Assembly (NCBI RefSeq): GCF_012927115.1
Contig: NZ_JABBFY010000001.1
Span: 558,001-622,000, forward strand
Source: Sphingomonas sp. G-3-2-10
GTDB lineage: Bacteria > Pseudomonadota > Alphaproteobacteria > Sphingomonadales > Sphingomonadaceae
DNA: 64,000 nt
Direction: 5' to 3'
In this document: positions 1-8,291 of the stretch, one piece after another
Layout of the letters: every line of letters begins with the position of its first letter
Position numbering within the stretch: the stretch's first letter is position 1
Program-made: the position numbers and the translations under genes
Notes under the pieces: model-generated
The model's input: the letters and a program-made list of their open reading frames with translations, nothing else
Database searches by the model: none
What the model was told of the DNA's origin: nothing

Positions 1-886
1 CTTCGGCCAGACCGCCGGAGCGAATCGCCCGCTTGAGATCGACCGAATCGTCATGGCCGAGGCACATGTGCAGCTTGCCGTCGGTCGACAGGCGGACACG
101 GTTGCAGGTCGCGCAGAAATTCTGGGTCAGTGGCGAGATGAGGCCGAGCCGAGTGTCGGTGCCCGCGATGCGCCAGTAGCGCGCGGGACCGCCGGTGACG
201 TGACTGTCGAACGACAGGTCGAACTGGCCCTTGAGCACGTCCATCACCTTCGTCAGCGGCAGGAAGCGATCGGCGCGGTCTTCGTCGATCAGGCCCAGCG
301 GCATCGTCTCGATCAGCGTGAGATCGTGGCCTTCGTCGCGGCACCATGCCAGCATCGGCGCGATCTCGTCCTCGTTAAGCCCCTTGAGCGCGACCATGTT
401 GATCTTCACCGCGAGACCCGCAGCCTTCGCGGCGGCGATGCCTTCCAGCACCTTCGACACGTCGCCGTGGCGGGTGATGTAGCGGAATGTCCCCGGATCG
501 CGGCTGTCCATGCTCACATTGACGCGGCGGATGCCGGCGTCATGGAGCGCCTCGGCATGTTGCGCGAGGCGCGTGCCGTTGGTGGTGAGGGTGAGTTCGT
601 CCAGCCCTGTACCGATCTGACGGCCGAGGCGATGGGCCAGATCGATCATGTCGCGCCGCACCAGCGGCTCGCCGCCGGTCAGCCGGATCTTGCGCACGCC
701 GCTGGCGATGAAGCGCTCGGCGATCAGCGCGATTTCCTCGAGGCTGAGCACTGCGTCGCGCGGCAGGAAAGTCATCGCCTCCGCCATGCAATAGCGGCAG
801 CGAAGGTCGCAGCGATCGGTCACGGAGATACGCAGATAACGGATCGCGCGGCCGTGACCGTCTATCAAGGAGGGCGCGCAGGCCAT
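1..886 (-). CDS. moaA: GTP 3',8-cyclase MoaA (3' end cut by window edge)
   Basis: Radical-SAM enzyme that converts GTP to 3',8-cyclo-GTP, the first step of molybdenum cofactor synthesis, in the cytosol. The translation shows the N-terminal radical-SAM cluster CDLRCRYC (C-x3-C-x2-C, near residues 26-33), the SAM-binding GGEPLVRRD segment, and the start of the C-terminal second-cluster region (CATCNRVRLSTDG, then a third Cys shortly after). This two-cluster layout is typical of MoaA. The last residues lie beyond base 1. I took the ATG at 886; an in-frame ATG at 910 would add eight residues, and neither has a clear ribosome-binding site. It is divergent from the EAL gene. Other cofactor genes in the window are moeA and moaC near 37.8-47.9 kb, so moaA is not in that cluster. 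Confidence 0.93.
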   Translation of the reverse strand, partial: MACAPSLIDGHGRAIRYLRISVTDRCDLRCRYCMAEAMTFLPRDAVLSLEEIALIAERFIASGVRKIRLTGGEPLVRRDMIDLAHRLGRQIGTGLDELTLTTNGTRLAQHAEALHDAGIRRVNVSMDSRDPGTFRYITRHGDVSKVLEGIAAAKAAGLAVKINMVALKGLNEDEIAPMLAWCRDEGHDLTLIETMPLGLIDEDRADRFLPLTKVMDVLKGQFDLSFDSHVTGGPARYWRIAGTDTRLGLISPLTQNFCATCNRVRLSTDGKLHMCLGHDDSVDLKRAIRSGGLAE

Positions 887-961
887 GCAGGGTGGCGTAA
901 GCGCTAACATCCGGGCAAACAAGCCTCGACAAGTCGTTGCAGAGCGGGGAAGCGTAGGAGA

Positions 962-2932
962 GTGACCGAAACCGATCCTGCGACTCCCGCCGATGCGCCC
1001 GTATTCGTGCTTTCGTTCCGCCAGCGGGACGAGCTTGCCTCCGCTGCGGCCGGGGCAGGGTGGCGCGTGGTTGCTGCGCGGCGCGGCGAGGGGGTCGAGC
1101 GGCGCTTCCTGACCAGCGGCGCGGCGCTGGCGGTGATCGACGCGCGGGGTGCGCTGAGCGACGGGCTGGAAGCGGCGAAGGCGCTGGGAAGCGCGATCGA
1201 GGTCAATGGCGGCGCGATGCTGATCCTCGTTTCGCAAAGCGACACGATCCACATGCGCCATTTCTACGATGCCGGCGCGACTCATTTCCTGAGCAGCCCG
1301 ATGTCGACCGCGGGGATCGCGCAGGCGATCCGTTTTGCCCTGCGCCATGTCGAGCGGCTGGCGAGCGGCTTCGGCGGCGGAGGCGACGTTACCGAGCCGC
1401 TCGGCTGGCGCTATGATGGCGAACTCCGGTCGCTTCAGGTCACGCCAGCGCTGGCGGCGCTGCTCGGCCTGGGCGATGCGCCCGGCCTGCGCGAAGCGAT
1501 TCGGCTGGCGGATAGCGCTGACCGCAAGCTCGGCCGGGTGGCGATCCGGCGGCTGACCGTGGAGAAGCCGACCACGGCCTTCGCGCATGACCTGCCGGGG
1601 ATCGGCCGCGTAGTGCAGCATATCCAGCGCGATACGCGGACGGGGCGGTTGAGCGGCCTGGTGGAGCGGCTGGGCGACGCGCCCGATGCGGGAGCTGCGG
1701 TCCGCGACGCGCTGACCGGAACGCGCGATGCGGCGGGCGCGCGGCGCTGGATCGACCGGCGACTGGGCGACGGCGCCACGGTTTCGGCGATCCTGATCGG
1801 GCTCACGCGCTTCGAGACAGTCAATACTGCCTATGGCCGCCCTGCGGGCGATGCGTTGCTTCGCGCGGTCTCGCGGCGGCTGGCGGAAGCCGCGCGCGAA
1901 GCGCTGGGACGGCGCGCGGTCGTGGCGCGAATGGGTGGATCCGAATTCCTCGTGGCGAGCGACGATGCGGATGCCGACGCGATCGCGGCGGCTTCGGCGA
2001 AGTTCGAGGAAGCGATCGAGCGGCCGTTCGTGGTCGCGGGCAATTTCCTGCCGCTCGGAGCCAAGCTGGCGTCTGCGATCAGCGTCGAGGGCGACAGCGC
2101 CGCAAGCCTGTTGCGGCGGGCGAGCGACACGCTGTTCGACGGGCATGCGCCGCGCGAAGAGTCTGCGGCTTCGCTCGATGTGCTGGCCGGGGATTTGCGC
2201 CTTGCGCTTGAACGCAACGAACTGAGCGTGCTGTTCCAGCCGCAAGTATCGATCGCGACCAAGATGATCACCGGTGTCGAGGCGCTGGCGCGGTGGCGGC
2301 ATCCCAGGCTGGGCGAGATCGGAGCGGAGACGCTGTTCGCCGCCGCGGCCCATGCGGGTCTGGAAGGCGCGGTGAGCGATCATGTCCAGCGGCGCGCGCT
2401 CGACGAGGCGGCGCGCTGGCCGATGAACCTCGGCAAGCTGCGCCTCTCGATCAATGTCACGGCAGGCGATGTCGGGCGGCCGGGCTTTGCCGACAGCCTG
2501 CTCGGGCGAGTCGATGCGAGCGGCTTTCCCCGCAAGCGGCTGACGATCGAGATCACCGAAAGCGGGATCATGGAGGATCTGGGCGATGCGGCGCGGCTGC
2601 TGAGCGAATTGCGCACCGCCGGGTGCCGCGTGGCGATCGACGATTTCGGGACGGGCTATTCGAGCCTCGCCTATCTGAAGGCGCTGCCGCTCGACTATCT
2701 CAAGATCGACCAGCATCTGAGCCAGGACATCACCGGGAGCGCACGTGACCGGGTGGTGGTGCGCGGGGTGATCGACATGGCGCGCTCGCTCGGCCTCACC
2801 GTGGTGGCGGAAGGCGTGGAGACGGCCGAGCAGCTCGATCTGCTGGCCAAGGAAGGGTGCCAGTATTTCCAGGGCTTCCTGTGTTCCGCACCGATCGAAA
2901 GCAGCGCGCTGGCGTCGCTGGTCGGGGTCTGA
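962..2932 (+). CDS. EAL-domain protein with degenerate GGDEF and N-terminal receiver-like domain
   Basis: 656-aa probable cyclic-di-GMP phosphodiesterase. Residues about 12-130 look like a response-regulator receiver fold without an obvious phospho-acceptor aspartate. Residues about 240-395 are a GGDEF domain whose signature reads GGSEF (325-329), so cyclase activity is doubtful. Residues about 405-650 are a full EAL domain with EALARW (440-445), SINVT, EITES, DDFGTGYSS (560-568), KID, EGVET and YFQGF, all the metal and substrate residues expected of an active enzyme. No membrane segment is evident. The start is GTG at 962; a GGGGA stretch 11 bases upstream is a better-spaced ribosome site than the AGGAG that nearly touches the start. 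Its signal is probably read by the N-terminal domains; the partner is unknown. Confidence 0.9.
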   Translation: MTETDPATPADAPVFVLSFRQRDELASAAAGAGWRVVAARRGEGVERRFLTSGAALAVIDARGALSDGLEAAKALGSAIEVNGGAMLILVSQSDTIHMRHFYDAGATHFLSSPMSTAGIAQAIRFALRHVERLASGFGGGGDVTEPLGWRYDGELRSLQVTPALAALLGLGDAPGLREAIRLADSADRKLGRVAIRRLTVEKPTTAFAHDLPGIGRVVQHIQRDTRTGRLSGLVERLGDAPDAGAAVRDALTGTRDAAGARRWIDRRLGDGATVSAILIGLTRFETVNTAYGRPAGDALLRAVSRRLAEAAREALGRRAVVARMGGSEFLVASDDADADAIAAASAKFEEAIERPFVVAGNFLPLGAKLASAISVEGDSAASLLRRASDTLFDGHAPREESAASLDVLAGDLRLALERNELSVLFQPQVSIATKMITGVEALARWRHPRLGEIGAETLFAAAAHAGLEGAVSDHVQRRALDEAARWPMNLGKLRLSINVTAGDVGRPGFADSLLGRVDASGFPRKRLTIEITESGIMEDLGDAARLLSELRTAGCRVAIDDFGTGYSSLAYLKALPLDYLKIDQHLSQDITGSARDRVVVRGVIDMARSLGLTVVAEGVETAEQLDLLAKEGCQYFQGFLCSAPIESSALASLVGV

Positions 2933-2944
2933 GGAGTAAAGACG

Positions 2945-3388
2945 ATGCTGCGCTGGTTGCTGATCTCGCTTGCGCTGGTCTTTGCGCTGCCCGCGGCGGC
3001 GCAGGACCCGCGTACCGCCATCGAGGCGGGGATGGCCGATAGTGCGGCGGGGTGGGATGCCGGGAACGTCGATCGCTTCCTGGCGATCTATTCCGACGAT
3101 CCGGCGACCAGCTTCACCACCGAAAAGGGCATTGCGCGAGGCAAACCGGCGGTGCGGGCGCGTTATCTGTCGGGTTATCCCGAACAGTTCGGACCGAACC
3201 GGGGCGCGGGCGCGACGCGGCTGTCCTTCACCTTCGAGGATTTCCGGATGCTCGGCACCGATCACGCCCTGCTGACGGCGCGGTGGAAGCTGGTCGATGC
3301 GGGCGGCAAGGAACTCACCGGCATGACCACATTGGTGTTCCGTCGCGAAACCACGGGCTGGAAGATCATCGCGGACCATAGCAGCTGA
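2945..3388 (+). CDS. Exported SnoaL/DUF4440-like (NTF2 fold) protein
   Basis: 147-aa protein with a clear Sec signal peptide: MLRWLLISLALVF followed by a hydrophobic stretch ending in PAAAQ, with cleavage likely near residue 20. The mature part, with WDAGNVDRFLAIY near the start, GIARGKPAVRARY in the middle and GWKIIADHSS at the end, follows the DUF4440/SnoaL pattern of cone-shaped NTF2-like proteins. These bind small hydrophobic ligands or act as minor isomerases or hydrolases; the substrate cannot be told. The gene starts 12 bases after the EAL gene and its stop overlaps the next start (TGATG), so the three are probably co-transcribed. Confidence 0.8.
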   Translation: MLRWLLISLALVFALPAAAQDPRTAIEAGMADSAAGWDAGNVDRFLAIYSDDPATSFTTEKGIARGKPAVRARYLSGYPEQFGPNRGAGATRLSFTFEDFRMLGTDHALLTARWKLVDAGGKELTGMTTLVFRRETTGWKIIADHSS

Positions 3389-3789
3389 TGGCCGACAAGC
3401 GCGATGTGAGCGGCGTCTGGTACGGGCGCTATACCGGCTTCTTCCGCGGTTCCGACAACAGCTTCATCGCGTTGCTGGAGGAAACGGCCGGTGCGTTCGG
3501 CGGGACGATCACCGAGCCCGACGACAGCGGGGTATCGGATATCCGGCGCGCCTATGTGACGGGCGGGCGCGAGGGATCGGCGGTCCGCTTCCTCAAGCAA
3601 TATGATGGCGGCAACGGCTGGGATCACGCCGTCGATTATTCCGGCTCGATCGATGCGGAAGGCACGACGATCTCCGGCAGATGGAACGTGGATGGTCTCG
3701 GCGCCGGATTCACGATGCAGCGCGAGAAATTCTCCGCAGCCGAACTGGAAGCCGAGGAAGAAGCGGAACTGGAAACGCCGGTCCGCTGA
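3388..3789 (+). CDS. Conserved hypothetical protein, acidic C-terminus
   Basis: 133 aa, not recognised. It has no signal peptide or membrane segment. The sequence starts with a VSGVWYGRYTG strand pair and has repeated G-x-[TI]-[IF] beta-strand patterns (FGGTITEPD, GTTISGRWNVDG), suggesting a small beta-barrel or lipocalin-like fold. It ends in an acidic Glu-rich tail (AELEAEEEAELE) from about residue 117. Its ATG overlaps the stop of the preceding exported protein by one base, indicating translational coupling. Its stop lies only 3 bp from the stop of the convergent GAF gene. Confidence 0.7.
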   Translation: MADKRDVSGVWYGRYTGFFRGSDNSFIALLEETAGAFGGTITEPDDSGVSDIRRAYVTGGREGSAVRFLKQYDGGNGWDHAVDYSGSIDAEGTTISGRWNVDGLGAGFTMQREKFSAAELEAEEEAELETPVR

Positions 3790-3792
3790 AGC

Positions 3793-4299
3793 TTAGCCGG
3801 CGGCGCCCATACGGCTGCCCTCGACACGATCGAACACGCGGCTCGCGGCGCGGGCGAGGTTCGACAGCAGCGCGACGGCTTCGGGATCGATTTCGCCGGT
3901 CTTCGCCCAATAGGCCCCCATCGACATGCGCGGTTCGGCGACGCCGATCGGGAACATGGCCATGCTCTTGGCGAAGGTGGCGCGATAGGCTTCGTGCGGC
4001 ACGCGATCGTCGGCGAAGATATCGGGAATGACGATCGGGCGGTTCTCGATCATCGCGAGGCCGGAGATACAGGCTTCGATCGGGAAATCCTGACCGGTCC
4101 ACAAGGGGCTGGCGGCGTCTTCGGCGACATAGGCGACGCGATTGCCGATGCGGCGGACGACCGTGATCCCGTCGGCATTGCCGATCGCGCGAGCAGAGCC
4201 GCGAAGCGTCATGACGAGCGCTTCGATCGTATCGACCTGAGCCAATTGGCCCAGCGTATCCATAAGGCGGCGGCGCCGCTCGAGGCTCGCAACTTCCAT
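3793..4299 (-). CDS. Stand-alone GAF-domain protein
   Basis: 168-aa single-domain protein. After a short helical N-terminus (ASLERRRRLMDTLGQLAQV) it has a GAF fold: VDTIEALVMTLRGSARAI, then GITVVRR, a PIEACISGLAMIENRPI segment and DIFADDRVPHEAYR, which is close to the GAF modules of phytochrome-type and sensor kinases. There is no output domain, so it probably binds a small ligand or acts as a partner of another sensor. I chose the ATG at 4299, which has AGGGA 8 bases upstream. It lies 80 bp downstream of mfd on the same strand and is convergent with the preceding hypothetical gene. Confidence 0.82.
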   Translation of the reverse strand: MEVASLERRRRLMDTLGQLAQVDTIEALVMTLRGSARAIGNADGITVVRRIGNRVAYVAEDAASPLWTGQDFPIEACISGLAMIENRPIVIPDIFADDRVPHEAYRATFAKSMAMFPIGVAEPRMSMGAYWAKTGEIDPEAVALLSNLARAASRVFDRVEGSRMGAAG

Positions 4300-4379
4300 G
4301 ACGCTTTCCCTAACCTGCGTCAGGCCTAGCGCCAAATGGTTTACGGGCCATTCCTGAGCAGTACGGGGTTTCCCGGAGG

Positions 4380-7300
4380 TTAACCCGCGGCCTTGGCAAG
4401 CCCGCGCGAAAGCTGAAGCGCGCCGTGAAGCCGCGCGCGCGGATCGGCCCAGACGCGGTTGATCACCAGCTTCATGTCCGGCCGCAGCCGCGCGGTTTCG
4501 CCCAGCTTGCCGACATAGGCGAGCAAGCCGTCGATGTTCGGGAACTTGTCTTCGTGGAAGCTGACCAGCGCCCCCTTCGGCCCGACATCCAGCTTGGCGA
4601 TGCAGGCCTTTTTCGCGTTGAGCTTGGCTTCGATCAGCTGAAGGAGGTTGTCGGTCGCTTCGGGCAGCTTGCCGAACCGGTCGATCAGTTCCGCCGCGAA
4701 GCTCTCGATCCCCGCCTTGTCCTCGACGTCGTTGAGGCGGCGGTACAGGCCCATGCGCAGGTCGAGATCGGGGACATAGTCCTCGGGGATCATGATCGGC
4801 GCGTCGACATTGATCTGAGGCGAAAGGTCGCGCGGGCGGAGGTCGTCGCGCAGGCCGCCGGCGCGGGCGTCCATGATCGCCTCTTCCAGCATCGACTGGT
4901 AGAGTTCGTAGCCGACTTCCTTGATATGGCCGGACTGTTCGTCCCCGAGCAGATTGCCCGCGCCGCGAATGTCGAGATCGTGCGACGCAAGCTGGAAGCC
5001 CGCGCCGAGCGATTCGAGATCGGACAGGACCTTGAGGCGCTTTTCCGCGGCTTCGGACACCTGCCGCTGGGGCGGGGTGGTCATATAGGCATAGGCGCGA
5101 GTCTTGGACCGGCCGACGCGCCCGCGGATCTGGTAGAGCTGGGCCAGGCCGAACTTGTCGGCGCGGTTGACGATCAGCGTGTTTGCCGACGGAATGTCGA
5201 GGCCGGATTCGATGATCGTGGTCGAGACGAGAAGGTCGTATTTGCGGTCGTAGAAGGCGGACATACGCTCTTCCACTTCGGTCGGCGACATCTGGCCGTG
5301 CGCGACGACATAAGTGATTTCGGGTACGTCCTCGCGCAGGAACTTCTCGATATCCGGCAGGTCGGCGATGCGCGGCGTGACGAAATAGGCCTGGCCGCCG
5401 CGATAATGTTCGCGCAGCAGGGCTTCGCGCAGGACGACCGGGTCCCACGGCATGACATAGGTGCGCACCGCGAGGCGATCGACCGGCGGGGTCTGGATGA
5501 CCGACAGTTCGCGCAGGCCCGACATCGCCATTTGCAAGGTGCGCGGGATCGGGGTTGCGGTGAGGGTCAGGACATGGACGTCGGCCTTGAGCGACTTGAG
5601 CCGCTCCTTGTGCGTGACGCCGAAGCGCTGCTCTTCGTCGACGATGACGAGGCCGAGGCGCTTGAAGTCGATTCCCTTGGCGAGGATCGCATGGGTGCCG
5701 ACGACGATGTCGATCGTCCCTTGGGCCATGCCTTCCTTGGTGGTCTTCGCCTCGTTGGCGGGGACGAGGCGGGAGAGACGGCCGATCTTCACCGGGAAGT
5801 CGCGGAAGCGTTCGGTGAAGTTCTGGAAGTGCTGGCGGGCGAGCAGGGTGGTGGGGCAGACGACGGCGACCTGCTGCCCCGCCATCGCCGCGACGAAGGC
5901 GGCGCGCAGCGCGACCTCGGTCTTGCCGAAGCCGACATCGCCGACGATGAGGCGATCCATCGGCTTGCCCGCGCCCAGATCGTGGATGACGTCGCCGATG
6001 GCGCGGTCCTGATCGTCGGTTTCCTCGTAGGGGAAGCGATCGACAAAGGCGGGATAGCCGCCCGCATCGGGCTCGAGCACTTCGCCCGGACGCACGGCGC
6101 GTCGCGCGGCGGTGGCGATGAGCTCGCCCGCAATCTCGCGGATGCGCTCCTTCATCCGCGACTTGCGGCGCTGCCAAGCCTCGCCACCCAGCCTGTCGAG
6201 CGCGGCGCCTTCCTCGCCCGCGCCATAGCGGCTCAGGACTTCGAGATTTTCGACCGGAACGTAGAGCTTGTCGCCGCCGGCATAGCTGAGCGCGACGCAA
6301 TCGTGCGGCGCCTTCTGCACCGGGATCTGGGTCAGGCCCTCGTATCGGCCGATACCATGATCGACATGGACGACGAGATCGCCCGGCGAGAGCGTCGCCA
6401 GTTCGTTGAGGAAGGCGTCGGTCGATTTCTTGCGTTTCGCGCGGCGGACCAAGCGGTCGCCGAGCATGTCCTGTTCGGTCAGCACCGCGACGTCGGGCGC
6501 GCTGAAGCCGTGGTCGAGCGGGAGGACGATCAGCGCGACCGCCTTGTCGGCGATGCCCATCGCTTCGTGCCAGCTTTCGGCATGGTGCGCGCCGGTGAGG
6601 CCGTGATCGTTGAGCAGGCCGGTCAGCCGCTCGCGCGCGCCGATCGAATAGCTGGCGAGGATCGGCTTGCGCTTCTCCTTGCGCAGCTTGTCGATGTGAT
6701 CGACCACCGCTTCATAGACGTTGATGCTGGCAGCGCGTTCGGGCGCGAAGTCGCGGGGGCCGTCGACGTGGAAGTCGAGGACGGTCTTCGATTCGGGTTC
6801 GTGGAACGGCGTGGCGGCGTGGACCGGGGCCTCGGCCAGCCGGGTCTCCCACTGATCGGCGGTCAGATAGAGCGCACCGGCCTCGAGCGGGCGATAGCTG
6901 CCCGGCGCAGTCGATTCGGCGCGGACGCGGTTGGCGTGATAATCGGCGATGGCTTCGAAACGCTGCTCGGCAGCGCCCGCAGTGCCGGAATCGCGAACGA
7001 TGATCGCATCGTCGGGCAGATGATCGAACAGGGTCTCGAGCTTGTCCTCGAACAGCGGGAGCCAATGCTCCATGCCGGCGAGGCGGCGGCCGTCGCTGAT
7101 CGCCTGGTAAAGTGGATCGCCGGTCGCGGTGGCGCCGAACTTCTCGCGATAGCGGGTGCGGAAGCGCTTGATGCTGTCTTCGTCGAGCAGCGCTTCGCTT
7201 GCCGGAAGCAGGGTAAAACCGTCGACCCGGCCGGTGGTGCGCTGGTCGGAGGGATCGAAGGTGCGGACGCTTTCGATCTCATCGCCGAAGAAGTCGAGTC

Positions 7301-7838
7301 GGAGCGGCTGTTCCGCGCCGCTGGGGAACAGATCGACGAGACCGCCGCGCACTGCGAACTCGCCCGCGTCGTTGACGGTGTCGAGCCGGACATAGCCGTT
7401 GGACGACAGCAGATTGGTAAGCTTGTCGAGCGAGATACGCTCGCCGGGAGCGAGACGGGCGACAAGCTGGCGGATGCGGAAGCGGGTCAGCGCGCGCTGG
7501 GTAGCGGCGTTGACGGTGGTGACGAACAGCCGCGGCTTCTTCGCGGGGGTCTGGAGCATGTGGAGTGCAGCGAGCCGTTCGGACATGACGCGCAGCGTGG
7601 GGCTGGCGCGGTCATAGGGAAGGCAATCCCATGCCGGGTAGGATACGATCTCGATCTCGGACGCGAAGAAGGTCGCGGTGCTCGCCATCGCCCGCATCGC
7701 GGATTCGTCCGAGGCGATGAATACTGCGGTGCCGCCCGCGCGTGCGAGGTCGGCCAGCATCCAGGGGAGGAAGCCGTTCGGTGCACCGGCGAGCGTCAGG
7801 GGCTTGCTGGCGGAGAGGATCGTCTTGAGTTCGGGCAT
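4380..7838 (-). CDS. mfd: Transcription-repair coupling factor Mfd
   Basis: 1152-aa superfamily 2 DNA translocase that removes RNA polymerase stalled at lesions and recruits UvrA. Order of parts: UvrB-like N-terminal region (about 1-330), RNA-polymerase-interaction domain with LVVHVDHGIGRYEGL near residue 480, then the RecG-like motor with Walker A GDVGFGKTEVALR, the DEEQRFG Walker B box, TATPIPRTLQM, and motif VI QIRGRVGRS. A C-terminal TRCF domain follows (ALVSFHEDKFPNIDGLL region). Length matches the family. It sits between sdhE and a GAF gene on the minus strand; GC-rich palindromic repeats lie just upstream. A very long open frame on the opposite strand is only a codon-bias shadow. Confidence 0.97.
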   Translation of the reverse strand: MPELKTILSASKPLTLAGAPNGFLPWMLADLARAGGTAVFIASDESAMRAMASTATFFASEIEIVSYPAWDCLPYDRASPTLRVMSERLAALHMLQTPAKKPRLFVTTVNAATQRALTRFRIRQLVARLAPGERISLDKLTNLLSSNGYVRLDTVNDAGEFAVRGGLVDLFPSGAEQPLRLDFFGDEIESVRTFDPSDQRTTGRVDGFTLLPASEALLDEDSIKRFRTRYREKFGATATGDPLYQAISDGRRLAGMEHWLPLFEDKLETLFDHLPDDAIIVRDSGTAGAAEQRFEAIADYHANRVRAESTAPGSYRPLEAGALYLTADQWETRLAEAPVHAATPFHEPESKTVLDFHVDGPRDFAPERAASINVYEAVVDHIDKLRKEKRKPILASYSIGARERLTGLLNDHGLTGAHHAESWHEAMGIADKAVALIVLPLDHGFSAPDVAVLTEQDMLGDRLVRRAKRKKSTDAFLNELATLSPGDLVVHVDHGIGRYEGLTQIPVQKAPHDCVALSYAGGDKLYVPVENLEVLSRYGAGEEGAALDRLGGEAWQRRKSRMKERIREIAGELIATAARRAVRPGEVLEPDAGGYPAFVDRFPYEETDDQDRAIGDVIHDLGAGKPMDRLIVGDVGFGKTEVALRAAFVAAMAGQQVAVVCPTTLLARQHFQNFTERFRDFPVKIGRLSRLVPANEAKTTKEGMAQGTIDIVVGTHAILAKGIDFKRLGLVIVDEEQRFGVTHKERLKSLKADVHVLTLTATPIPRTLQMAMSGLRELSVIQTPPVDRLAVRTYVMPWDPVVLREALLREHYRGGQAYFVTPRIADLPDIEKFLREDVPEITYVVAHGQMSPTEVEERMSAFYDRKYDLLVSTTIIESGLDIPSANTLIVNRADKFGLAQLYQIRGRVGRSKTRAYAYMTTPPQRQVSEAAEKRLKVLSDLESLGAGFQLASHDLDIRGAGNLLGDEQSGHIKEVGYELYQSMLEEAIMDARAGGLRDDLRPRDLSPQINVDAPIMIPEDYVPDLDLRMGLYRRLNDVEDKAGIESFAAELIDRFGKLPEATDNLLQLIEAKLNAKKACIAKLDVGPKGALVSFHEDKFPNIDGLLAYVGKLGETARLRPDMKLVINRVWADPRARLHGALQLSRGLAKAAG

Positions 7839-7851
7839 TTCTTCTTTCTAG

Positions 7852-7950
7852 CCCTCTCCCCTCCGGGGAGAGGGTTGGGAGAGGGGCAGGAGCGGATAGT
7901 GCGTCGCACTTCCCATCTCCCCGACCCTCTCCCCACAAGCGGGGAGAGGG
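7852..7950. repeat. Paired GC-rich palindromes (REP-like, inverted pair)
   Basis: Two copies of one 10-bp stem, CCCTCTCCCC / GGGGAGAGGG, form hairpins at 7852-7874 (3-base loop) and 7925-7950 (6-base loop). The flanks are also complementary: a TTGGGAGAGGGGC block follows the first and CTCCCCGACCCTCTCC leads into the second. The whole unit is thus two inverted repeat units around a spacer of about 30 bases. It fills the gap between sdhE and mfd. Similar units occur near 54.8 kb and as single hairpins near 30.6 and 63.57 kb. It could act on transcript stability or as a weak terminator; that is inference. Confidence 0.85.
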
Positions 7951-7953
7951 AGA

Positions 7954-8220
7954 TTATTCGGCGATCGGCACGTAGTTCAGCGTCTTCAGCGCAGCCATGA
8001 TCGTGCCTTCATACTCCGGCGGCACGCTCTGGGTTCCCATTGCCCAGGCCATGATGTCGACATCCTGTTCCTCGAGCAGCGCTTCGAACAGCTCGATCTC
8101 GGCATCGTTCCAGCCGGTGTGATGGGCGTCGAAAAAGCCGCCGATCATCAGGTCGGCTTCCTTGACGCCGCGGTGCCATGCACGGAAGCGGAGGCGTTTC
8201 AGGCGGGTTTCTCTATCCAT
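7954..8220 (-). CDS. sdhE: FAD assembly factor SdhE (succinate dehydrogenase flavinylation)
   Basis: 88-aa protein of the SdhE/SDHAF2 (DUF339) family, which promotes covalent attachment of FAD to the SdhA subunit of succinate dehydrogenase. The family signature is visible: LKRLRFRAWHRGVKEADLM contains the invariant RG-x2-E, and LLEEQDVDIMAWAMG is the conserved C-terminal helix motif. I chose the ATG at 8220; an in-frame TTG at 8229 would add three residues. It lies between mfd and the divergent recG. Confidence 0.93.
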   Translation of the reverse strand: MDRETRLKRLRFRAWHRGVKEADLMIGGFFDAHHTGWNDAEIELFEALLEEQDVDIMAWAMGTQSVPPEYEGTIMAALKTLNYVPIAE

Positions 8221-8291
8221 CAAATCCAACGGCGATTGGCCGACAGCGCTGGAATGCGCGGTCGGCTTGGGTGTAGGGCTGCGAGATAGCC

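Noticed and set aside
4425..8000. A 1191-codon open frame on the strand opposite mfd
   Set aside because: Its protein has no domain structure, and mfd on the other strand is complete with all motifs. Long antisense frames are expected with the strong GC bias at third codon positions.
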